Source: Nitrospirota bacterium (GTDB lineage Bacteria; Nitrospirota; Nitrospiria; SBBL01; Manganitrophaceae). Taken from it: a stretch of DNA of 5,568 bases. The number at the start of each line of letters is the position of its first letter. The stretch's first letter is position 1. Both the position numbers and the translations under genes were made by a program. The notes under the pieces were generated by a model that saw only the letters and a list, made by a program, of their open reading frames with translations, had not been told where the DNA came from and made no database searches. This document shows, in pieces, positions 1-5,568 of this stretch. Location: assembly GCA_023248505.1 (NCBI GenBank), contig JAHFEM010000159.1, forward strand, positions 1 through 5,568. Direction: 5' to 3'.

Positions 1-1974
1 AAATCGCTCGTCGGCGGCGTTTTGGGTGCACTCCTTGAGGGCAATCATCCGATGGAGCTTACGGGCCGTCGCGAGAAGCGGCCCGGGCGAGAAAGCAAGA
101 CTCGTCGGATCAAACAGCTCCGTCTCCCGCAGCGTCCGCACCGAGCTGCCCGAGTCGGTCTCTCCCCCCACCAGAAGCACCCGCCCGTCCGCCAGGAGAC
201 CCGCCGTGTGGAAGCGTCGGGGAGTGTCCATCAGATTTGTCTCGACGACCGAATTGATCTCCGTCGGATCGAAGACGAGGGAACGGCCGACCAGTTCTTG
301 ATCTTTGTCGGCGCCGCCTGCGACCAAAACCCGGCCATCATTCAGCTTCGTCGCCGTGTGATGGTAAACCCCGCTTTGCCGATCGTAAAAATAAGCGGCG
401 AGGAGTTGCGTCCCGGCGCCGGGGGCGGTTGAGAAGGTGAGATCGATCTCGCCGGTCTCGTAATTGATCGTCCCTTGGACCCCCGTTCCGGAAATCTGAC
501 CGACGCCGTTGTCGGTCGCGATCACGCTCCCCGCCACCCCGCTCCCCGCCACAACAACCACCTTCCGATCATCGCTTGGGTCGTTCAGATCCAATCCGAG
601 ATCGCTGACAATCGGCTTGAAGGCGGTATGAAGGTTTTCGAAGACGGTCTTCGACCCGTCGCCGGTGTCTAACAACTCATTGCCGACCTTGATGACGTTC
701 AGCGACTCCCTCGTTTTGATCTGATCATCGGTCTGGATGATCTCGGTTTCCAGGACGGTGCGGGCCCCATCATCGAGCCCCCCCGCAACCCAGAGGCTTC
801 CCCCGTCGAGGGGGACGGCGGTGTGAAAGCGTCTCGGCGCTTGAAGCCGGCCGAACGGCTGAAAACCGGAATTCCCGACGAGAAAGAGATCATTTCTTCT
901 AAACGAGAAATCGGTAAAGAGATTGGCGCCGATAAATTCGTCGAAGTGCCAGAGACCGTGGACGGCGAAGCGCGCCCCCGATACAAAGGGGGAGTCCGCA
1001 ATCAGGAGCTCCTTCGGCGGATCAAACGTCCCCTCGGGATAGCGGACGTCTTGAGTGACCCGGACTTCATCGGCCATCCCGACGAGAAATTCTCGACCCT
1101 CTCCCCCGCCGATGGTGAACCGATTGGCATTCTCAATCAAACGGCCCGTAAAATCGACTCCCGCCACGCTGCTCCCGTCCAACACCAAATAGGCGCGGTG
1201 CGGCGGCGAATCTTTTTGGTCGACCACCGCCGCCAGGTGATGCCAAGTCTGAAGGGTGAATGGAAGCGGCCCGACCGTCACCGTCGTCACCACGCCGCCA
1301 TCGCTGGTGGGCATTCGAAAAAGGATGCTCGAGGAGGAGGTCAAGACGATTTCGAAGAAATCCTTCTTCCCCATCACGAGCGTTTCCTTGCCGGTCTCCG
1401 GCGCTTCGTTCACCCAGAACCACCCCTCGGCGGTCAGATCGGAGGCCTGCCGCAGATCCATCGGCGTGGTGGAGAGGGCAAAGTGCGTCCCGTCGAGGAT
1501 CAGTTTGTTCCCGGCCTCTTCGAAAGGACCCGGGCCTCCCGCAATCACCACCACTTCGTCCGCTTCGCTGGCCAATCCCGAATCGCTCACAGGAGCCCCT
1601 TCCGGAATATTCAGATCGATGTCTTCGATCACCTGCAGCTGAATTCGATAAATCCCGTCGGTATCGGCCACAAAACCGGTCGTCGGCGAAGCGGGCGTAT
1701 CGAGCTGGGCGCCGCTCCCCCGCGGGGTCGCAACCATTCGCCACTCATATCGGATCTTATCGCCGTCCGGATCGCTGCTCCCGCTTCCGTCCAACCGGAC
1801 CAAGGCTCCGCTTGCCACCGCCTGGTCGGGCCCGGCGACGGCGATCGGCGGTCGGGCCCCCTTAAAGAGGCTATCTTTATTCGGCTCGCTGTTCACACAT
1901 CCGCCGAGGCAGAAGCTCCCCGTCATGACGATGAGCAGGAAGCCGGCGCATCCTCCTCTAAGAGACCGGATCAT
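1..1974 (-). CDS. PKD / LamG-like / Kelch-repeat lipoprotein, 3' end cut by window
   Basis: An uninterrupted minus-strand frame of 658 codons runs from ATG at 1974 to the window edge with no stop, so the C-terminus is missing. Residues 1-26 are a lipoprotein signal peptide: basic start (MIRSLR), hydrophobic core (GFLLIVM) and lipobox LGGC, with Cys26 the predicted acylated residue. Residues about 42-145 resemble a PKD domain (AGPDQ, then LDGSGSSDPDGD, then YEWR). Residues about 156-347 resemble a LamG/concanavalin-A-like fold (LTAEGWFWV, TWHHLAAVVD, ADEVRV, LWHFDE). From about 379 there are Kelch/galactose-oxidase-like repeats with the core RRFHTA...DGRVL.VGG at 381-399, 536-554 and 586-604, and a fourth beginning near 638. 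A module of over 100 residues separates the first two repeats. The start is set by AAGGAG eight bases upstream and by the ATGA overlap with the preceding gene. It is likely a cell-envelope or surface binding/adhesion protein; the ligand cannot be told. No catalytic residues of galactose oxidase were identified, so enzymatic activity is not claimed. Confidence 0.9.
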   Translation of the reverse strand, partial: MIRSLRGGCAGFLLIVMTGSFCLGGCVNSEPNKDSLFKGARPPIAVAGPDQAVASGALVRLDGSGSSDPDGDKIRYEWRMVATPRGSGAQLDTPASPTTGFVADTDGIYRIQLQVIEDIDLNIPEGAPVSDSGLASEADEVVVIAGGPGPFEEAGNKLILDGTHFALSTTPMDLRQASDLTAEGWFWVNEAPETGKETLVMGKKDFFEIVLTSSSSILFRMPTSDGGVVTTVTVGPLPFTLQTWHHLAAVVDQKDSPPHRAYLVLDGSSVAGVDFTGRLIENANRFTIGGGEGREFLVGMADEVRVTQDVRYPEGTFDPPKELLIADSPFVSGARFAVHGLWHFDEFIGANLFTDFSFRRNDLFLVGNSGFQPFGRLQAPRRFHTAVPLDGGSLWVAGGLDDGARTVLETEIIQTDDQIKTRESLNVIKVGNELLDTGDGSKTVFENLHTAFKPIVSDLGLDLNDPSDDRKVVVVAGSGVAGSVIATDNGVGQISGTGVQGTINYETGEIDLTFSTAPGAGTQLLAAYFYDRQSGVYHHTATKLNDGRVLVAGGADKDQELVGRSLVFDPTEINSVVETNLMDTPRRFHTAGLLADGRVLLVGGETDSGSSVRTLRETELFDPTSLAFSPGPLLATARKLHRMIALKECTQNAADERF
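73..840 (-). repeat. Kelch-like repeats interrupted by an inserted module
   Basis: Kelch-like blades lie at about 736-840, 259-375 and 73-228, each with an HTA followed by a DG and then V-A/V-GG; a fourth begins near 60 with R-K-L-H. Blades two and three start 50 residues apart and three to four 52 apart, normal for Kelch. Blades one and two start 155 residues apart, showing an insertion of about 105 residues (DNA about 373-729). More blades are expected past the window edge to close a propeller. Confidence 0.7.
373..729 (-). other. Module inserted between Kelch blades
   Basis: Residues about 416-534 of the Kelch lipoprotein. It opens with a TGDGSKTVFENL segment (residues 437-448) and closes with GTINYETGEIDLTF (501-514) and APGAG...AAYFY (517-530). 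From memory, this TGDG.T.TF ... G.I.Y.TG.I.L.F..AP..G....A.Y.Y signature recurs in bacterial and phage structural proteins as a small beta-domain. It is not a normal Kelch blade. Function is unknown; a binding or display loop on the propeller is a guess. Confidence 0.55.
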
Positions 1975-4781
1975 GGTGTATTCTCCTTATGATGTATCCA
2001 CCTTGGAATAAAGCGCGATGCGGCGCTCGCAACCGAAACACGCCGTTGCGAAAGCTCGCGGAAAGTAAATTCGTTTAGCGAGAGCCCCCCTGCCCGGATC
2101 GCCTCGACTCTCCAGACGATTGGGTCCTTGTCGGTGACAGGTTTCCATTCCGCCGGCGGGACCGTCGGGAATCCAAAGGGGTTCAGCTCTGTCGGTCCTC
2201 CCTCCGGATAGGCGGGAAGGGTTATTTCCGTCTGGCTTCCCGGAACCCAGGCCTCCCAGAGCAGGATCGCATCCGGTGTTTCGAGTGTCACCCGGTAAAA
2301 ATCGACCGGTCCCCCCTCCGGAGGGGCCCAAACGAGATGCGGCGACGGGGCCTCCTGCGCCACCAACGTCGGGTCGCCCCCCTCGGTTTCGGGGCCGCCC
2401 TCTGTCGTGACCTTCACCACGACCTCTTCCTCGGGCGCCGGGGCGAGACGCCGGGGAGGATCGGCCAGGGTTAGATCCTGGCGCACCGGAATCTCAGAGA
2501 GACCCTGCACGTGGACCTGGCTCGACTCCCCCCTGCTGTTCAGAGCGATCGCCATGACGAAATAAGAGAGGGCCCCCTCGGGCCGAAGCGAGAGGGCTCG
2601 AAAGCCGGGGTCCGTCTTCCCCGGAAAAATCGTCGGATCGGTTCCGATAAACGCCTCCCCCCGGGGACCGACCGTCCCGATGAGAACCGCCCGAACATCG
2701 GACAGGGTGAAGTTGGGCGGGAGGGTGATCAATCCGCTCGTCTCGACCAGCGTCGGCGAGGGATTAAAGGAGATATCAAAAGCAAGACGTCCCCCCGCGT
2801 TGAGCGGGCCCAAGCCGGAGGCGAAGGTGATATTGTTCAAGGCGCCGTCCGGAGAAACACGAAAAGCCGAGAGCCCCAAGGCCCGTTTTGATCCGGACAC
2901 CGGAATGGAATAATCTCCCCCTCCGGTCCGCTGGTCCATTCGAACAAAGTACTCTCCGGCGGCGGAAAGTTCGCACCCCTCCCCCACTTGAGGGCAATCG
3001 GCCCCCGGCGACCCTCCGACGAGCGAAAATCGAAGCGAGGTCATCGGGTCTCCTCTCATATCGCGCGTCGGGCCGAGGACAATTGCTCCGGTCGCCTTCA
3101 CCAACTCCAACAGATGAACGCTGTTGGAATAAACCGGGAGACTCTTCCGGCCGATCGTCTTTCCGTCCGAATCGGTGGCGATGACCGTATAGACCCCCGG
3201 CGTGAGATCAAACGCCAAAAATTCCCCGGAGGCGCCGGTGCGGTTGAGGGCCGGACCGACCACACCGCTATCATTAAAATAAGCGCGGGTCGATACCTCA
3301 TCGCCCAACTCGTCCACGACGGCGATCTGGGCATTGGAGACGGGGGTCATGATCGGGTCGCCGTTCAAATCGATCTGGCCGGTCGGCGCCACGATCCGGC
3401 CGAGGATCTCCGCCGTGCCGGCGGTAAGGCCGCTGGTGCTGTCCTCTTTTTTCCGCCGAACCATGTCGACCAGTTGGTCCAACGACACCACCGCCATCGG
3501 ATAGCTCGTCTTCGAGCGGGTGTCGAATCGCAGCTCCTGATAGGTGGAACGGAAACTCCTCCCGGCCAGAATCACGGCAATATATCGGCTGTTCGGGAGC
3601 AGATGTCGCTCGCTTCGATAGTTTCCGCCGATCTCCGGTCCGCTGTCGGCCACCAGGCTTTCATCGGGGGGATCTCCCGAAAAATTAATGACGACCCCCT
3701 CTACCCCGACATTTTGGCTCGAAAGGGGCCCCTTGCGCTCTTCCTCCTGAAAATCGGACCGATAAACCACGACGCGGCCGAAGAGATCGACATTTCGCTC
3801 GACGAGGGGAAGAACCGGGAGTGTAAAGAGGGTCGTCCCCGCGGCCGAGATATGGATGTATCGGGCGCCGACCCCGATCCCGAGTTGCTGCGTCGAAATA
3901 AGAAGATCATTATTCGGCGAGAGGCGCAGAAAAAGGAAACGGCCGTCCGCCGTGGTGACATCGAGGCTGGGGTCGATCTGGCCCGCCTCGTTGAAATAGT
4001 AAGCACGCCCGGCATCGGCGCCGTTGAAATATCGGGCGGTCACCTGAATGCCCGCCTGGGGCTCTGTCGACGGATTGATCGGCTTTCCAACCAGCGCCAC
4101 GCGATTGAACCCTTGCTTCTCACCGGCCGGATCGGCTGCGGCCCATTCATCCAGATCTCTCGTAAAAACGAAGGTCAAATCGTTGGGCGACGGCGACTCG
4201 GCATTCACCCACTGGTAGGTCGTCGATCCGAGGGGACCCCGAAATTGAAACCTCCCAAGCTCATCGATGGCGGTGAGATAAACCATTTCGCTCCGTTCGA
4301 CGTCGAACACTTTTCCCTCGAAGGTTCCTGCCGAGATCAACGGATCGCCCGGGACCACCGGGATGGAAACCTGGCTCGCATTCACCTGGTAAAGGGAGGC
4401 GATCTGGTAAAGAAGCGGAACCCCGGGATTGTTGGGGTCGGCATCGCATCCCGCACAGATATAGACATGGATGTCCTGCGGCCCGTTCACTTCCGTGAAG
4501 ACGGCAATCCCTTGGTTGTCGGTCCTCAGCGTCACCTTCCCCGACCCTCCGAGCGAGACGAGGGCGCCCGGATAAGGAAACCGGGTGGTATCGTCGAAAA
4601 CCTGAACCTCCAGCCGCCCCTCGATCGGCCCCCCGGCCGTTCCCCCCCAACTGGAGGCCAGAAGCGGATGATTATTCCGTTGCTCCCCACCGCTGCTGCA
4701 GGCGGAAAGGAGCATCATCAGAAGTCCAATACACCAACCCCGAGAGTTCCAAGAACGGTCTGCGGGTCGTCTCCAATTCAT
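1971..4781 (-). CDS. Large multi-domain lipoprotein with carboxypeptidase-regulatory-like modules and C-terminal FN3-like domain
   Basis: The protein has 936 residues from ATG at 4781. The signal peptide has an Arg-rich start (MNWRRPADR), hydrophobic core (CIGLLMMLL) and lipobox LSAC, with Cys28 acylated; Ser at +2 is compatible with outer-membrane sorting under the E. coli Lol rule. About four beta-sandwich modules of the carboxypeptidase-regulatory/Ig-like kind are visible at about 54-109, 225-297, 331-408 and 458-546, with the usual pattern G-x-V, 'V.NA.I.V', 'T.ASGEF', 'L.PG.Y.V'. Residues about 547-780 look beta-rich but unassigned. An acidic Pro/Glu/Gly linker (about 780-814) precedes an FN3-like domain (about 810-896: LVWAPP, DFYRVTLE, IVWRVEAIRA). 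A longer version starting at GTG 4829 is less likely: it overlaps the upstream gene by 37 bases, adds 16 charged residues ahead of the signal peptide and lacks a good ribosome-binding site. The product is a probable structural or surface protein; no enzyme motif is seen and no specific function is recognised. Confidence 0.88.
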   Translation of the reverse strand: MNWRRPADRSWNSRGWCIGLLMMLLSACSSGGEQRNNHPLLASSWGGTAGGPIEGRLEVQVFDDTTRFPYPGALVSLGGSGKVTLRTDNQGIAVFTEVNGPQDIHVYICAGCDADPNNPGVPLLYQIASLYQVNASQVSIPVVPGDPLISAGTFEGKVFDVERSEMVYLTAIDELGRFQFRGPLGSTTYQWVNAESPSPNDLTFVFTRDLDEWAAADPAGEKQGFNRVALVGKPINPSTEPQAGIQVTARYFNGADAGRAYYFNEAGQIDPSLDVTTADGRFLFLRLSPNNDLLISTQQLGIGVGARYIHISAAGTTLFTLPVLPLVERNVDLFGRVVVYRSDFQEEERKGPLSSQNVGVEGVVINFSGDPPDESLVADSGPEIGGNYRSERHLLPNSRYIAVILAGRSFRSTYQELRFDTRSKTSYPMAVVSLDQLVDMVRRKKEDSTSGLTAGTAEILGRIVAPTGQIDLNGDPIMTPVSNAQIAVVDELGDEVSTRAYFNDSGVVGPALNRTGASGEFLAFDLTPGVYTVIATDSDGKTIGRKSLPVYSNSVHLLELVKATGAIVLGPTRDMRGDPMTSLRFSLVGGSPGADCPQVGEGCELSAAGEYFVRMDQRTGGGDYSIPVSGSKRALGLSAFRVSPDGALNNITFASGLGPLNAGGRLAFDISFNPSPTLVETSGLITLPPNFTLSDVRAVLIGTVGPRGEAFIGTDPTIFPGKTDPGFRALSLRPEGALSYFVMAIALNSRGESSQVHVQGLSEIPVRQDLTLADPPRRLAPAPEEEVVVKVTTEGGPETEGGDPTLVAQEAPSPHLVWAPPEGGPVDFYRVTLETPDAILLWEAWVPGSQTEITLPAYPEGGPTELNPFGFPTVPPAEWKPVTDKDPIVWRVEAIRAGGLSLNEFTFRELSQRRVSVASAASRFIPRWIHHKENTP
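1983..1988 (-). promoter_or_regulatory. Ribosome-binding site of the PKD/LamG/Kelch lipoprotein gene
   Basis: AAGGAG on the minus strand lies eight bases before ATG at 1974, inside the last codons of the preceding gene. With the ATGA start/stop overlap (1971-1974) it indicates translational coupling and fixes the start of the second lipoprotein. Confidence 0.85.
3144..4622 (-). repeat. Four degenerate carboxypeptidase-regulatory-like modules in the 936-residue lipoprotein
   Basis: Modules lie at 4455-4622, 3891-4109, 3558-3791 and 3144-3410. The second and fourth are visibly related: both carry RAY(Y)FN..G...P.L..T.A.G.FL...L.P, at DNA 3915-4010 and 3195-3293. The first and third share only the fold-level pattern (a G-x-V strand, then a strand with V.I/V, then a turn and a final Y.A/V.I strand). 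The repeats are protein-level only; the DNA is diverged, so the duplication would be old. Module boundaries are approximate. Confidence 0.6.
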
Positions 4782-4786
4782 TTTCT

Positions 4787-4791
4787 TCCTC
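4787..4791 (-). promoter_or_regulatory. Ribosome-binding site deciding the ATG 4781 start
   Basis: GAGGA on the minus strand lies in the 11-base gap just after the TAG of the beta-barrel gene, five bases before ATG at 4781. The alternative GTG at 4829 is preceded by an A-rich stretch (GAGTATAAAAA) without a comparable site, so 4781 is preferred. Confidence 0.75.
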
Positions 4792-4792
4792 G

Positions 4793-5568
4793 CTAAAAAA
4801 GAAGCCGGATGCCGAATGTCGTGAGCCACTTTTTATACTCGCCCAAAGAATTACTCTTCTCGGAGGTCAGGACCTGCTGGATTTCCGGGGGAATTCCGCC
4901 TTGATTTGAGCTGTTGCTCAGCCAAGTACCCCGGAGATAGAGCTGGAGTCCCCGTTCCAATCCGACCGTGACCCCTCCATTGACCGAATGACCTTGGTTG
5001 ATCCGCCTTTTTTTGATCTCCGAATCCGGATGCAGATAACTTTGAATGGAGTAGCCGTAGGAGAGGTTCAGATTGACCCCTTGGATCAATGGGCGGTCGA
5101 ACGAGAGGGTGGGAGAGAAGCCGACATAGGCGTAATCATCCCCGACCTGCTGCGCGCTGTTCCCAACCTGCTCCGTGTTGAGATTGGCATAGAGCGCGCC
5201 GGAGAGGGTCGCCCGTCCCCCCAAGACGCCATCGGTCGCAAGGCTGGTCGAGATCGACGGCTGAAACCCGTCATAGATATCATTGACGACCGAATCGGCA
5301 TATCGAAGCCGGATCGAGCCGGCGACGGTCGATGACGCGCCGGCCGGCCGAAAGCCGTCGATGGAAAGCTCATGCGACAGATCGGAGAGCGATCCCTCGA
5401 AGAATCCGCCGCGAAGGTTATAGCCGAGAGAAACCCCGCTTTGGTATCCTCTCCAATCGACAAAAAGGCCGAGCTGTCCGCTGAAGATGGCGATTTGACT
5501 GCGATGAAACATCGTGATGGAGGGGGTCAGCCGCAATCCGCTCCGCCATCCCTCCCTGGAGATAAAGA
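4793..5568 (-). CDS. Outer-membrane beta-barrel protein, C-terminal 257 residues (5' end cut by window)
   Basis: The frame is open from the right edge (first full codon at 5566) to TAG at 4795-4793, so the start lies outside. A TTG at 5536 is in frame, but barrel-like sequence continues upstream of it (FISREGWRSG), so it is probably internal. The visible part is a succession of amphipathic strands with alternating hydrophobic residues and aromatic-rich ends (IAIFSGQLGLFVDW, VSLGYNL, VNLNLSYGYSI, VNGGVTVGL, LQLYLRGTW), joined by polar loops. The last strand ends FGIRLLF, with Phe, Ile, Leu and terminal Phe alternating: the classic BAM-recognition C-terminal signature. The 'RR.N...SVNGGV..GL..GLQLYLRGTWLSNSSN' style of ending is shared by barrels attached to TPR domains and by beta-barrel-porin-2-like or Slam-type barrels, but the N-terminal part needed to choose is missing. 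It is cotranscribed with the two lipoprotein genes. The outer-membrane barrel call is strong; transport substrate is unknown. Confidence 0.87.
   Translation of the reverse strand, partial: FISREGWRSGLRLTPSITMFHRSQIAIFSGQLGLFVDWRGYQSGVSLGYNLRGGFFEGSLSDLSHELSIDGFRPAGASSTVAGSIRLRYADSVVNDIYDGFQPSISTSLATDGVLGGRATLSGALYANLNTEQVGNSAQQVGDDYAYVGFSPTLSFDRPLIQGVNLNLSYGYSIQSYLHPDSEIKKRRINQGHSVNGGVTVGLERGLQLYLRGTWLSNSSNQGGIPPEIQQVLTSEKSNSLGEYKKWLTTFGIRLLF

Noticed and set aside
1133..1744. A 203-codon minus-strand frame with Gly/Arg-rich translation
   Set aside because: It is a different reading frame of the same strand inside the LamG/PKD region; its composition (GRRRGD-type runs) is that of a frame-shifted shadow.
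823..1992. A 389-codon plus-strand open frame opposite the PKD/LamG/Kelch gene
   Set aside because: Low-complexity Arg/His/Pro-rich translation with no motif, and wholly antisense to a frame with lipobox, PKD, LamG-like and Kelch signatures.
2988..4796. A 602-codon plus-strand open frame opposite the 936-residue lipoprotein
   Set aside because: It is exactly antisense to a gene with signal peptide and recognisable domains. Its translation is rich in Arg, Gly, His and Ile-Asp type repeats with no domain, and such long shadow frames are usual in GC-rich DNA.
4782..4829. GTG at 4829 as start of the large lipoprotein
   Set aside because: It would overlap the upstream barrel gene by 37 bases, add a charged stretch ahead of the signal peptide and lack a good ribosome-binding site; ATG 4781 has GAGGA at proper spacing.
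5534..5536. TTG as true start of the beta-barrel gene
   Set aside because: The same frame continues upstream to the window edge with barrel-like residues, no signal peptide follows the TTG, and the visible sequence begins in mid-barrel.
1..5568. CRISPR array, tRNA/rRNA, insertion sequence or terminator hairpin
   Set aside because: No regular direct repeats, RNA gene features or transposase-like frames were seen, and the window is coding almost end to end, leaving only the 11-base gap between genes.

Overview
The window is a GC-rich stretch from what looks like a Gram-negative bacterium. The evidence is an outer-membrane beta-barrel C-terminus and two long proteins that each begin with a lipoprotein signal peptide. 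The mix of PKD, LamG-like, Kelch-like and carboxypeptidase-regulatory-like modules in envelope lipoproteins is typical of environmental lineages such as Nitrospirota or Desulfobacterota. That placement is a weak inference from style, as no phylogenetic marker gene is present.

Everything real lies on the minus strand and reads from right to left, with almost no non-coding DNA. From 5568 to 4793 is the C-terminal 257 residues of an outer-membrane beta-barrel protein whose start lies outside the window. After an 11-base gap comes a 936-residue lipoprotein (4781 to 1971) built of about four carboxypeptidase-regulatory/Ig-like beta modules, an acidic linker and a C-terminal fibronectin-III-like domain. 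Its stop codon overlaps the start of the next gene in an ATGA arrangement. That gene (1974 to beyond position 1) encodes at least 658 residues of a second lipoprotein, with the order lipobox, PKD domain, LamG-like domain, Kelch-like repeats. It has no stop codon inside the window, so it is easily missed if only closed reading frames are considered.

The 11-base gap and 4-base overlap show that the three genes are almost certainly one transcription unit with coupled translation. No promoter or terminator is visible; both must lie outside the window. The simplest model is an envelope or cell-surface module: an outer-membrane barrel made together with two large, adhesive-looking, multi-domain lipoproteins. 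Whether the barrel exports or anchors the lipoproteins is untested. The most distinctive details are a module of about 105-120 residues inserted between two Kelch repeats of the second lipoprotein, and degenerate repeats in the first. Long plus-strand reading frames are antisense shadows.
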